DNA from: Prolixibacteraceae bacterium UBA6162
Lineage (GTDB): Bacteria > Bacteroidota > Bacteroidia > Bacteroidales > Prolixibacteraceae
Length of the DNA: 8,638 bases
Direction of reading: 5' to 3'
Assembly (NCBI GenBank): GCA_002428215.1
Contig: DIUI01000022.1
Span: forward strand, 1-8,638
Below, one piece after another: positions 1 through 7,652 of the stretch. The notes beneath the pieces are model-generated. The model was not told where the DNA came from and made no database searches. It worked only from the letters and a program-made list of their open reading frames with translations. Both the position numbers and the translations under genes were made by a program. Each line of letters opens with the position of its first letter. The stretch's first letter is position 1.

Positions 1-70
1 CCAAAGGTGTAGTGTCAGGTAAAAAGAGAATACTATTTTTAACCACTGTAATTTATGAAATAGAGGTACG

Positions 71-1750
71 ATGCATCAGTTAAACGACTTTTTGTCTCAA
101 ATCGACGGATTTATTGGAGGATCACAATGGTTTGTGTTTCTTCTTTTAGGAACCGGCGTTTTTTTTACCATTTATCTTAAGTTTCCTCAGTTCAGATACT
201 TGAAGCACTCATTGAGGATAGTGTCCGGTAAATTCGACAAGGAGGGTGACAAAGGGGATACATCGCATTTCCAGGCATTGACTACAGCCCTTTCGGGTAC
301 CGTAGGAACCGGCAATATTGCTGGCGTAGCACTTGCAGTTCACTTGGGAGGGCCGGCGGCCCTTTTTTGGATGCTTGTAACGGCTATGGTGGGTATGACT
401 ACCAAATTTGTTGAGGTGACCCTTTCGCACAAATACCGTGAATTTGCTGCCGACGGAACTGTTGCTGGTGGCCCAATGTATTACATGAAAAATCGGCTTA
501 AAATGCGCTGGCTGGCAGTAATATTCGCGATTGCTACGATTATTAGCGCCTTTGGCACCGGTAGCTTGCCTCAGATTAATAGTATTTCAAATTCTATGTT
601 TGCCACCTTTGGTATTAATCATATTGTTACAGGGGCTGTATTGTCGGTTTTGCTTGGAGCAGTGATTTTGGGTGGAATTAAGCGTATAGCGATGGTTACC
701 TCACGACTGGTACCTATTATGGCACTGATTTATTTTGTGGGGGCTATGCTGGTTATCGCTTACAACTATGAAAACATTGTACCCTCATTTATTGCGATTG
801 TGAGTGATGTGTTTACCGGTTCGGCTGCTACCGGGGGATTTTTGGGAGCCAGTCTGGCTTTCGCTTTTAACCGCGGGGTAAACCGTGGTCTTTTTTCGAA
901 CGAAGCGGGACAGGGTTCTGCGCCCATTGCTCATGCGGCAGCCCGTGCCCATGAGCCGGTTTCGGAGGGTTTGGTTGCCCTGCTCGAACCTTTTATCGAC
1001 ACCATCATTATTTGTATGCTTACCGGAATGGTATTGCTTTCATCGGGGGTGTGGAGCGAAAAACATGAGAATCAGTTCCAATCGGCCGATATTCTTATGC
1101 TGGCCAATGTATATGATGAATCTGTTGAAGCTGAGGCCAGCCAACTGTTTGAATTTCTCAAGGGAGATCGTAGTTTGCCCTTATTTACCGGAACCCTCCA
1201 GGCAATCGGCGGCCGTTTAAACAATGCTCCCACCATGTTGCATGCCCGTTCGGTAGCTGAGGATATATCGATATCGCTTCGTGGTTCACCCTTCAACGGT
1301 GAGATTCGCTTTAACAACGGAAAGTTGGTCGCACAGGAGGGATTGTCCATTACAGGTAAATCCCTAATGCATAGCGCTCCTCTTACAACTCTTGCGTTTA
1401 CACGAAGTTGGCTCGGTGCTTATGGTGGCTATATTGTGGCCATTGGTTTGTTGCTGTTTGCTTTTTCCACTGCCATTTCATGGTCCTATTACGGAGACAG
1501 GGCCGTTAATTTTCTTTTTGGGGTTAAGGGTATAATCTATTACCGACTGGCCTATGTGGCAGGATTTTTTGTTGCTGCCTTTACTGACACGACCATAGTT
1601 TGGACTTTCTCTGGTATTGCCATTGCCTTAATGACTATCCCCAACCTGTTTGGGATTCTGTTTTTACACCGCGAAATGAAAAGCGAGGTAAAAAGCTTCT
1701 GGCAGGAATATGCCCAGAGATATCCCAACGAGAAAGTACCTAAAGATTAG
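71..1750 (+). CDS. Sodium:alanine/glycine symporter, AGCS family, with large internal insert
   Basis: Inner-membrane secondary transporter that should import a small amino acid (alanine or glycine in characterised relatives) with Na+ or H+. Seen: AGCS hallmarks in order, GTGNIAG at residues 79-85 in the early substrate/ion-binding helix, GGPAALFW at 93-100 followed by GMTTKFVE, and [13 protein letters not shown] at 273-285. Many hydrophobic segments run throughout (about 18-36, 84-112, 147-163, 186-203, 211-231, 306-326, 451-470, 494-510, 512-532). The protein is 559 residues, against about 450-480 for typical family members. The excess is a polar stretch at about 329-435, between the [12 protein letters not shown] helix and the [24 protein letters not shown] helix. 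The start follows an AGAGG at 62-66, unusually close to the ATG. It converges on the hydrolase gene with a 20-bp gap. The family call is very secure; substrate and coupling ion are inferred. Confidence 0.95.
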   Translation: MHQLNDFLSQIDGFIGGSQWFVFLLLGTGVFFTIYLKFPQFRYLKHSLRIVSGKFDKEGDKGDTSHFQALTTALSGTVGTGNIAGVALAVHLGGPAALFWMLVTAMVGMTTKFVEVTLSHKYREFAADGTVAGGPMYYMKNRLKMRWLAVIFAIATIISAFGTGSLPQINSISNSMFATFGINHIVTGAVLSVLLGAVILGGIKRIAMVTSRLVPIMALIYFVGAMLVIAYNYENIVPSFIAIVSDVFTGSAATGGFLGASLAFAFNRGVNRGLFSNEAGQGSAPIAHAAARAHEPVSEGLVALLEPFIDTIIICMLTGMVLLSSGVWSEKHENQFQSADILMLANVYDESVEAEASQLFEFLKGDRSLPLFTGTLQAIGGRLNNAPTMLHARSVAEDISISLRGSPFNGEIRFNNGKLVAQEGLSITGKSLMHSAPLTTLAFTRSWLGAYGGYIVAIGLLLFAFSTAISWSYYGDRAVNFLFGVKGIIYYRLAYVAGFFVAAFTDTTIVWTFSGIAIALMTIPNLFGILFLHREMKSEVKSFWQEYAQRYPNEKVPKD

Positions 1751-1770
1751 CCCGGATTTATACGAAGGTT

Positions 1771-2400
1771 TTAGTCCATCCTGAAAATTGCCCTGACGGG
1801 GCTACCATCGGCCTGCTCCACTGAGAGCGGCAGACAATAAAACTCTCCTGTATGGTTGATAATATTGACCGGTATTTTTAAATTTTCTACAATCACCAGT
1901 TCATGGCTCAGTAAAATTTGATGGATTGGATAACTATCTGTAACCACAGGATCAACCGATATCATATCTAAACCAATGCCCTTCAGGTTCATCCGGGTTA
2001 AGAGGGAGGCTGCAGCTTCTTCGAGTACAGGAAAGTTTTCGACATAAGCCTGAGATCCCCATTTTGCGGTCCATCCGGAGTAAAAAATTATAAAGTCGAG
2101 CTTTTTTGATTGGGTGTGGGCAAGAAGAAAACTGGCAGTAATAGAAGCAGTGCCTGACGGAATTTCAATAATTGCGGCTCTCCCGACGAATTTGTCAGCC
2201 GGAAACTGATCGAGTGTTTTGCCTCCCTCAATCATGTGTGCCGGTGCGTCGATGTGGGTCCCTGTATGACCGTCGATAGAAAAGTGGAGTTCGCTATAGC
2301 CATGCTGCTCAATATTGGCATTGGGTGTAAACGAAGGTTGTGATTTGCCAGGATAAACCGGCATCCCGGAATTCATAGGGTGTGTTAGATCGACAATCAT
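1771..2400 (-). CDS. Cyclase/kynurenine-formamidase-like metal-dependent hydrolase
   Basis: Predicted cytosolic metal hydrolase of the 'cyclase' superfamily (Pfam Cyclase, PF04199), which includes bacterial arylformamidase KynB and isatin hydrolase; these cleave amide bonds in small molecules. Seen: the signature HTGTHIDAPAH at residues 45-55, giving H45, H49, D51 and H55, and a second cluster with H160 (YPIHQILL) and E172 (IVENL). These match the metal-ligand and catalytic pattern known for KynB, and the 209-residue length is normal for the family, so the enzyme should be active. No signal peptide is seen. No tryptophan-degradation gene is nearby, so naming it kynB is not justified. It is divergent from the NCS1 permease across a 234-bp gap, which suggests its substrate may be what that permease imports (inference). 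Its promoter candidate is listed separately. Fold and chemistry are confident; substrate unknown. Confidence 0.9.
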   Translation of the reverse strand: MIVDLTHPMNSGMPVYPGKSQPSFTPNANIEQHGYSELHFSIDGHTGTHIDAPAHMIEGGKTLDQFPADKFVGRAAIIEIPSGTASITASFLLAHTQSKKLDFIIFYSGWTAKWGSQAYVENFPVLEEAAASLLTRMNLKGIGLDMISVDPVVTDSYPIHQILLSHELVIVENLKIPVNIINHTGEFYCLPLSVEQADGSPVRAIFRMD

Positions 2401-2431
2401 AGCAGATACCTTTGGTAATAGAATTATTTAA

Positions 2432-2465
2432 CAGATGCTAGTTAAGTCTATTTCGATTGCATCTG
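2432..2465. repeat. Inverted repeat CAGATGC/GCATCTG in the hydrolase leader
   Basis: Perfect 7-bp arms CAGATGC (2432-2438) and GCATCTG (2459-2465) are separated by 20 bp. The repeat begins within a few bases of the predicted start of the hydrolase transcript. A further partial copy, GCAGAT, occurs at 2402-2407. It could be a two-half-site operator or a weak leader hairpin; nothing visible decides between these. Confidence 0.35.
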
Positions 2466-2475
2466 CGCTTTGCCA

Positions 2476-2503
2476 CAAAAGTAGTCTTTAATGCATTAGG
2501 CAA
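2476..2503 (-). promoter_or_regulatory. Bacteroidota-type promoter for the cyclase-family hydrolase
   Basis: Read on the minus strand, TACTTTTG (2483-2476) matches the Bacteroidota -7 consensus TAnnTTTG exactly. A TTG (2503-2501) lies 17 bp upstream, inside the spacing reported for Flavobacterium promoters. A further TTTG lies at 2511-2508. Transcription would begin near 2468-2471, leaving a leader of roughly 70 nt. Position and match are seen; activity is inferred. Confidence 0.6.
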
Positions 2504-2595
2504 TAGTCAAATATTTTAAGGATTTATTGGCGGCAGCTTATCCCGAATTTTAGTCAAAATTTTCAGTCTTCAGGTAGTTGTATGTTCAATTTCCA

Positions 2596-2603
2596 TATCT
2601 TTA
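2596..2603 (+). promoter_or_regulatory. Possible -7 box for the NCS1 permease
   Basis: TATCTTTA matches TAnnTTTG at all but the last position and would place the transcript start about 24 nt before the permease ATG. The nearest TTG upstream (2578-2580) is 15 bp away, slightly short of the usual spacing. Weak candidate, listed because it is the best one in this half of the divergent region. Confidence 0.3.
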
Positions 2604-2634
2604 AATGCTTCTAAAACTATAACTGCTAAAACTT

Positions 2635-4014
2635 ATGGGTGTTGGTTCCATTGCAAAAAAACTCGACGATCTTTATGAATTCGATCGGGAACCGGTAAAC
2701 AAGAATTCTCTTCAGGGTATTGGCAACTTTCTTGGCAGTTATGCCGGCGAACATGTTGCAGGAACAGAGTTTGTAATAGGGATGCTCTTTGTTGCCAAAG
2801 GTGTTTCTGTTACCGATATGTTTGTTGGGGGACTAATTGGCAATATCCTTGCCGTGCTTAGCTGGGCTTTTATCACAGCTCCAATAGCTGTTAACTTAAG
2901 GCTTTCGCTATACTGGCAGCTAAAGAAGATATCCGGTTCTGTACTGGTATTTATTTACAACATCGTCAATGCACTGATGTTTTGCTTTCTGGCTGGAGCA
3001 ATGGTGGCTGTATCTGCAACGGCAGTAGGCATTCCGTTTAACGTTCAGATGCCAACGCTTACCGATATGTATCCCACTGGTGCAGGTTGGATAATTACGG
3101 TATTTGCTGTGGGTGCAATCATTACCCTGTTTGCAATTCTTGGTTTTGAACGCCTTGCAAGGTTCTCGAAAGTGGCCGCGCCATGGATGTTTCTCATTTT
3201 TGTTGGTGCTGCTATCGCCTCATTGCCTAAACTGGGTGTAAACAGCGATATGGGTAACTTTTGGGAGATTGCTCAAACGAAAGTGTGGACAGGCGAGCCA
3301 CTGGCCGGCCAGTCGAAATTTACCATCTGGCATGTAATTTTGTTTACATGGTTTGCCAATGCAGCTATGCATTTAGGAATGAGCGACTTGTCTATTTTTC
3401 GTTATGCGCGCAAGTGGCAGTATGGTTTTGCGTCGGCAGTGGGGATGTTTTTAGGGCATTATACTGCCTGGATTGCTTCAGGCATTTTATATGCAGCTGC
3501 AACCAGTGATGCTCCCGGTGAAGTAGCCTATCAGGCTGTTGGTATAGCAGGTGCTGTATGTGTAATCATTGCTGGCTGGACTACCGCAAATCCAACGCTT
3601 TACCGTGCCGGACTTGCCCTGCAAGTAGCATCGCCCGGTTGGAGTCGTTGGAAAGTTACCCTTCTGGCGGGTATGTTCACAACGGTGGCTGCCTTATTTC
3701 CGGCGCTTGTTATGCGACTACTCGATTTTGTAGCGCTCTACGGATTGGTATTGTTGCCCATGGGAGGGGTGATTTTTGCCGATTATTATTTAATGCGCAA
3801 ATGGAAACTTCACGATTTTTATGCCGAAAAAGCAGGCATTCACTTTAATTGGGCCGCGGCTTTAACCTGGTTCCTATTGTTGGGATTGGCACTGGTGGCC
3901 AATTTAGTATTTGGGTTGGAGCTATTTTTCCTTCACTTGCCGGTATGGTTGCTTTCCGTGGTGCTCTTTGTTTTACTCAGTAAACTGTTTCAACGACCCT
4001 TGAATCTTTCATAA
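2635..4014 (+). CDS. NCS1 family nucleobase:cation symporter (cytosine/purine permease-like)
   Basis: Polytopic inner-membrane permease of the nucleobase:cation symporter-1 family; relatives import cytosine, purines, uracil, allantoin, hydantoins or thiamine with H+ or Na+. Seen: a soluble N-terminus of about 25 residues, then GEHVAGTEFVIGMLFV at 38-53 in the first binding helix region, a TAPIAVNLRLSLYWQLK segment at 81-97, AGWTTANPTLYRAGLALQ at 313-330 (equivalent to the NCS1 sixth-to-eighth-helix substrate region with W-T-x-x-N-x-x-LY) and GVIFADYYLMRK at 378-389, a common NCS1 late-helix motif. At 459 residues with about 12 hydrophobic segments, length is normal. There is no Shine-Dalgarno; the A-rich stretch before the ATG is typical of Bacteroidota starts. 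It is divergent from the cyclase-family hydrolase and upstream of a two-helix small protein. Family confident; substrate cannot be read from sequence. Confidence 0.88.
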   Translation: MGVGSIAKKLDDLYEFDREPVNKNSLQGIGNFLGSYAGEHVAGTEFVIGMLFVAKGVSVTDMFVGGLIGNILAVLSWAFITAPIAVNLRLSLYWQLKKISGSVLVFIYNIVNALMFCFLAGAMVAVSATAVGIPFNVQMPTLTDMYPTGAGWIITVFAVGAIITLFAILGFERLARFSKVAAPWMFLIFVGAAIASLPKLGVNSDMGNFWEIAQTKVWTGEPLAGQSKFTIWHVILFTWFANAAMHLGMSDLSIFRYARKWQYGFASAVGMFLGHYTAWIASGILYAAATSDAPGEVAYQAVGIAGAVCVIIAGWTTANPTLYRAGLALQVASPGWSRWKVTLLAGMFTTVAALFPALVMRLLDFVALYGLVLLPMGGVIFADYYLMRKWKLHDFYAEKAGIHFNWAAALTWFLLLGLALVANLVFGLELFFLHLPVWLLSVVLFVLLSKLFQRPLNLS

Positions 4015-4064
4015 GAAAGGAGCTTTGGTTCTTCTATACCGGAATCTTTAACGACGTTCTCTTA

Positions 4065-4077
4065 TAATCTGAGATTA
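4065..4077. repeat. 13-bp perfect palindrome TAATCTGAGATTA
   Basis: Six-base arms TAATCT and AGATTA flank a single central G. It lies 40 bp before the ATG of the small membrane protein, in the gap after the permease. It is too short-looped to be an RNA terminator and has no following T-run, so a protein-binding site is the more likely reading. Chance is possible in AT-rich spacer DNA. Confidence 0.25.
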
Positions 4078-4117
4078 AACTCCGCTTTTGGTCGAATACT
4101 ATCTTACATCTTTTACC

Positions 4118-4312
4118 ATGCGTTATTTGCTCTACATTTTCTCTTTTTTGGGACTTTTACTAACCATTGTACCCCCCATATTGAATTTTAAGGGATTAAT
4201 GCTGCCCTCTCAACAAAATATGCTCATGGGCATAGGCATTGTACTATGGTTTGGTACCGCCTGGTTTTGGCTGGGTAAACGAAGTGGGTCGAAGAATGAA
4301 TCGACAAAATAA
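4118..4312 (+). CDS. Small two-helix membrane protein next to the NCS1 permease
   Basis: Predicted 64-residue inner-membrane protein of unknown function. Seen: a hydrophobic helix at about 3-22 (MRYLLYIFSFLGLLLTIVPP), a short loop containing NFKGLMLPSQQ, a second helix at about 35-54 (aromatic-rich, with WF and WFWLGK near its end) and a basic/polar tail. The ATG at 4118 was chosen because a TTG ten codons earlier (4088) would add a polar, non-conserved-looking extension ahead of a clean membrane helix. It lies 103 bp after the permease, same strand. From memory, small proteins of this LLTIVPP.../LWFxTAxFW type recur in Bacteroidota near sodium- or nucleobase-type permeases, which suggests an accessory subunit; that is inference. 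The protein is likely real given its composition and length, but function is not assigned. Confidence 0.7.
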   Translation: MRYLLYIFSFLGLLLTIVPPILNFKGLMLPSQQNMLMGIGIVLWFGTAWFWLGKRSGSKNESTK

Positions 4313-4499
4313 AAATGATATCTATTCAGTCTACAATGGCTCGAAAAACTTCTGATTTCTATCGGGATATAAAGTTTAAAGTCTGGGATCCCATTGAAAC
4401 ATCGCCTAAGTCATAAGTTCTGCTGACAGTGCAGACCGGGCAATAGAAACCATTTTCTGCTTTGGAACCGATTTAAAATTAATTTAAACCATACTAAGG

Positions 4500-7208
4500 A
4501 TGAAAAAAAGATCGATTTTACATCTAATGACGCTATTCGTGATTTTGGGGATAATTGCTTCATGCAATTTTTCGAAGTCGCCTGCAGAGGTTTTCGACCT
4601 TCAAACCGAATCGCAGGTGAATCCAATGGGGATCGACCGGCCGGCTCCACTTCTGCAATGGAAGCTGAATGACACCCGTAGGGGTGCGAAGCAGACAGCC
4701 TTTCATGTTTTGGTAGCCAGCAGTCGCCAACTTCTGGATCAGGATCAGGGTGATATGTGGGATAGTGGGGTGATTAACTCCAGTGAATCGGTGCATATTC
4801 CATACGGCGGGCGCACCCTTCGGTCGGGTGAACGATGCTATTGGAAAGTCCGGATCTGGGATGCCGACGAACAGGTTAGCATATGGAGCGAGCCGGCATC
4901 TTGGGAAATGGGTAAATTGTCGTCCGACGACTGGCAGGCACAGTGGATTGCCCGATCGATGGAACTGCCTGCGCGGTCGGTGTATATGCGTAAAGCGTTG
5001 GACTTGATTGATGAGCGGCCTGTAAAGGCCCGTCTCTATGTAACCGGACTTGGAAATTACGTATTCTATGTGAATGGAGCGCGGGTTGGAAACGACTTGC
5101 TTACGCCAGGTTGGACTGATTTTAACAAAAGAATTGAGTACCAGGTTTATGATGTTGAACCTTTGCTGCGCGAAGGCTCCAATGTTTTGGGAGCTGTTTT
5201 GGGCAGTATGTGGTGGTCGGGAGGACTGGGCTGGAACGAGGGTTCCAAATATGCCGAAGGTCCTTTGAAACTTTTTGCACAGCTCGAAGTGGAATATCCC
5301 AATGGTTCAATACAGATTGTTCCCACCGATTTGTCCTGGAAATGGCATAACTCTCCGATTGTTTACGATCATATTTACCACGGAGAAATCTACGATGCAA
5401 ACCTCGAAATTGAAGGATGGGATGTTCCGGGTTTCGACGACACTGAATGGGATTCGGTTGAACCCTCGGCATACGATGGACTGGTGGTGGGTCCTCGGTT
5501 TCCTGCTCTTCGCGAGCAAATGCAGCTAACCGCTCAGCGGTTGTCAGAGCCTGTGTCGGGAGAATTTGTTTATGACCTTGGTCAAAATATGGTGGGATGG
5601 CCACAATTCATATTTCAAGCCCCTAAAGGCGATACCATTGTGTTAAGGTTTGCAGAACTCCTACACGACAACGGAACTGTTGCACAGGAAAATCTGCGCA
5701 GCGCAAGAGCAACAGACTACATCATAAGCAATGGAGAGCCTATGGTATGGGAGCCAAAATTTACTTACCATGGATTTAGATATGTACAGGTTTCGGGTTT
5801 AAAGGAACGCCCGGAGCAAAACGACTTAATAGGCAAGGTTATTCATACCGACGAACGTTTTATCGGACAACTGGAAACCTCCAATCAGCTGATAAACCAA
5901 ATCAACACCAATGTGATATGGGGTCAGCGGGGCAACTTTTTCACCGTGCCTACCGATTGTCCCCAGCGCGATGAGCGACTTGGTTGGATGGGTGATGCAC
6001 AGATATTTGCGCCTACTGCCAACTTTAATATGCACCTCGACCGCTATTGGACCAAATGGATGTTTGACATCTTCGATGGTCAGCACGAAACGGGCTGGGT
6101 TCACGATGTTAGTCCAGCAGTTGTGGTTGGGGGTCCATCAAAACCTGGTTGGGGTGATGCCTGCGTGATAATTCCCTGGGAAACTTACCGGTATTATGGC
6201 AATCGGCGCATAATCGATGAAAATTACGATCAGATGAAACGTTGGGTCGATTACATGCATGGAAAAAGCAACGATCTCATCTATGTGTGGGATGAGGCAG
6301 GCAATGGCTGGCATGGGTATGGCGACTGGATAGCGGTGGAACCCACTCCATCGGGACCCATTGGAACGGCATATTTTGCTTACACCGCACGATTGTTGTC
6401 TAAAATGGCAGCCATAACAGAACGATTAGCCGATGCGGCTTATTACGATGAACTGGCAACAGAGATAGCCAAGGCTTATCATGCCCGCTATTGGGACACT
6501 CAGCAACTTAACTATCCTGGCGGTACTCAAACCGCCAGCTTATTGCCGCTTGCCTTCCATTTAACGCCCGAAGAGACCGTAGCTCAGGTTGTGCAAAACC
6601 TGGTCGATAATGTTAAGGCAAAAGATGTACATCCCACCACCGGATTTTTAGGTACAGGCTATATTTTGCCTATGCTTACCCGCCATGGACGCCACGACCT
6701 TGCTTATCAGATGATTAACCAGCGTACCTATCCCTCCTGGGGATATATGGTAGAAAAGGGTGCCACCTCTATTTGGGAGCTCTGGAACTCAGATACCGAA
6801 AGGCCTGAAGGCATGAATTCGAGAAACCATTTTGCCCTTGGTTGTGTAGGTGAATGGATGTGGAATACCCTCGCCGGAATTAACATTTGTGAGGAGCAGC
6901 CGGGATTCAAACGTACAATTATTGAGCCGCGTCCGGTAGAGGATTTAAAATGGGTAAAAGCCCGTTACGAAACCAATTATGGCGGAATTGTAGTGCATTG
7001 GGAGAACAACGACAAGGAGTTTAAGATGCAATTGACCGTACCTCCCAATACTACAGCGCTGATAAAATTAAACCACTTAACCGACATTGCATCTGTAATG
7101 GAGGGTAATCGCAAAGTTGCTGATGGCGGTATTAAAGGTTTATCGGTCGATAACAATGGCAATATTCTGGCACAGGCCGGCGAATACCGATTTAAAGCGA
7201 ACTATTGA
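4500..7208 (+). CDS. GH78 alpha-L-rhamnosidase, lipoprotein
   Basis: Inverting glycoside hydrolase releasing terminal alpha-L-rhamnose from plant or algal polysaccharides and glycosides. Seen: a lipoprotein signal peptide (MKK-R, hydrophobic core, IASC lipobox with C22), so it is exported and lipid-anchored. The following NFSKSPAE lacks a clear acidic surface-export tag, so a periplasm-facing location is at least as likely as cell-surface display. Domains in order (approximate): N-terminal Ig/Fn3-like 35-140, Bac_rhamnosid_N 165-325 (with TGLGNYVFYVNGARVG and TPGWTDFNKRIEYQVYDV), concanavalin-like Bac_rhamnosid 335-440, (alpha/alpha)6 catalytic barrel 445-795, C-terminal beta domain 800-885. 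The active-site block DCPQRDERLGWMGD at 486-499 supplies D486, R490, the likely general acid E492, and D499; TSIWELW supplies E760, matching the second essential glutamate of GH78. Length (902) is normal and the catalytic set complete. No SusC/SusD or rhamnose-catabolism gene is visible. Exact glycan unknown. Confidence 0.96.
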   Translation: MKKRSILHLMTLFVILGIIASCNFSKSPAEVFDLQTESQVNPMGIDRPAPLLQWKLNDTRRGAKQTAFHVLVASSRQLLDQDQGDMWDSGVINSSESVHIPYGGRTLRSGERCYWKVRIWDADEQVSIWSEPASWEMGKLSSDDWQAQWIARSMELPARSVYMRKALDLIDERPVKARLYVTGLGNYVFYVNGARVGNDLLTPGWTDFNKRIEYQVYDVEPLLREGSNVLGAVLGSMWWSGGLGWNEGSKYAEGPLKLFAQLEVEYPNGSIQIVPTDLSWKWHNSPIVYDHIYHGEIYDANLEIEGWDVPGFDDTEWDSVEPSAYDGLVVGPRFPALREQMQLTAQRLSEPVSGEFVYDLGQNMVGWPQFIFQAPKGDTIVLRFAELLHDNGTVAQENLRSARATDYIISNGEPMVWEPKFTYHGFRYVQVSGLKERPEQNDLIGKVIHTDERFIGQLETSNQLINQINTNVIWGQRGNFFTVPTDCPQRDERLGWMGDAQIFAPTANFNMHLDRYWTKWMFDIFDGQHETGWVHDVSPAVVVGGPSKPGWGDACVIIPWETYRYYGNRRIIDENYDQMKRWVDYMHGKSNDLIYVWDEAGNGWHGYGDWIAVEPTPSGPIGTAYFAYTARLLSKMAAITERLADAAYYDELATEIAKAYHARYWDTQQLNYPGGTQTASLLPLAFHLTPEETVAQVVQNLVDNVKAKDVHPTTGFLGTGYILPMLTRHGRHDLAYQMINQRTYPSWGYMVEKGATSIWELWNSDTERPEGMNSRNHFALGCVGEWMWNTLAGINICEEQPGFKRTIIEPRPVEDLKWVKARYETNYGGIVVHWENNDKEFKMQLTVPPNTTALIKLNHLTDIASVMEGNRKVADGGIKGLSVDNNGNILAQAGEYRFKANY

Positions 7209-7223
7209 ATTTTGCCACCCAAA

Positions 7224-7266
7224 AAAAAGCCATTCAACTTTCCTAATTAAAGCTGAATGGCTTTTT
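7224..7266. terminator. Bidirectional intrinsic terminator
   Basis: An 18-nt arm (7224-7241) pairs with 7249-7266 across a 7-nt loop, with one A-C mismatch (7237/7253). The core is AAAGCCATTCA pairing with TGAATGGCTTT. On the plus strand the stem ends in a T-run, and on the minus strand it is followed by eight T's. It sits about equidistant between the stop codons of the rhamnosidase and the CBM48 gene and should terminate both convergent transcripts. Confidence 0.9.
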
Positions 7267-7282
7267 ATAAACTTTGCAGAGA

Positions 7283-7591
7283 TTAGAGTTCGATAACTGA
7301 ATTTTGGGCATCGCCAAATCCGCTGGGCTGATAGCCATCGGCATCATTGTCGTTAACCCAATGGTTACCGTCGAGCAAATACCTGAACTGGTAATTGCGA
7401 CCGGTTTCAAGATTCATGGTGGCAGAGAAAGAGCCATCTTTAAGTTGGTTCATCTCATCTGCACTTTCATTCCAGTTGTTAAAGTCGCCTACGATGGCGG
7501 CTTTCATAGCGCCTGCGGCCAATTCAGCAGGCAGCTTGAAGCTTACTTTGCATTCAGGCTTAGTTTTCAGAAATTGTTTTTTAATGCTCAT
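7283..7591 (-). CDS. Stand-alone CBM48/AMPK-beta-type glycogen-binding domain protein
   Basis: A 102-residue cytosolic protein made almost wholly of one carbohydrate-binding module 48 (isoamylase early-set / AMPK glycogen-binding fold). Seen: beta-strand start KPECKVSFKLP at 11-21, the VGDFNNWN motif at 34-41 with W40, the YQFRYLLDGNHWVND block at 67-81 with W78, and closing strand QNSVIEL with N97. W40, W78 and N97 correspond to the sugar-contacting positions of the AMPK-beta module. No catalytic domain, signal peptide or membrane segment is present. Single-domain CBM48 proteins are common in Bacteroidota and are presumed to bind glycogen or partner with glycogen enzymes; no such enzyme is in this window. 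It converges on the rhamnosidase gene and ends at the shared terminator. Domain call confident; physiological role inferred. Confidence 0.88.
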   Translation of the reverse strand: MSIKKQFLKTKPECKVSFKLPAELAAGAMKAAIVGDFNNWNESADEMNQLKDGSFSATMNLETGRNYQFRYLLDGNHWVNDNDADGYQPSGFGDAQNSVIEL

Positions 7592-7614
7592 AATTGTGTT
7601 AAATCCGTTTTAAA

Positions 7615-7644
7615 AATCATCGATCGAAATAAGATCGTTTGATT
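7615..7644 (-). promoter_or_regulatory. Predicted hairpin at the 5' end of the CBM48 leader
   Basis: Plus-strand arms AATCA-T-CGATC (7615-7625) and GATCG-TT-TGATT (7633-7644) pair with a small 1x2 internal loop around a 7-nt loop, giving ten base pairs. If the nearby -7 box is used, the hairpin occupies the first ~30 nt of the mRNA. It could stabilise the 5' end or be a DNA operator instead. No T-run follows, so it is not a terminator. Confidence 0.35.
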
Positions 7645-7652
7645 ATCAGCTA

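Noticed and set aside
34..41. TATTTTTA as a -7 box for the symporter
   Set aside because: One mismatch to TAnnTTTG but no TTG upstream at any reasonable distance, and similar AT-rich strings occur by chance.
1751..1770. Terminator between the convergent symporter and hydrolase genes
   Set aside because: The 20-bp gap contains no inverted repeat or T-run; termination must occur inside the opposing gene or by another mechanism.
1771..2400. Calling the hydrolase kynurenine formamidase (kynB)
   Set aside because: The metal ligands are shared by the whole superfamily and no tryptophan or kynurenine gene is nearby.
4336..4416. A 26-codon open frame (begins MARKTSDFYR) in the gap before the rhamnosidase
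   Set aside because: No ribosome-binding signal or recognisable family, and an open frame this short is expected by chance; comparison with relatives would be needed to promote it.
4419..4435. Short inverted repeat TCTGC/GCAGA upstream of the rhamnosidase
   Set aside because: Only five base pairs with a 7-nt loop and no convincing promoter beside it; the best nearby -7 candidate (CTGCTTTG, 4457-4464) matches six of eight bases and has no TTG partner.
5122..5604. A 160-codon minus-strand open frame inside the rhamnosidase
   Set aside because: It lies wholly antisense to conserved GH78 domains and its translation resembles no protein family; it is a shadow of the coding strand.
7304..7642. 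A 112-codon plus-strand open frame overlapping the CBM48 gene
   Set aside because: Antisense to a clear CBM48 domain and running into the gene's leader; no independent start signal or family match.
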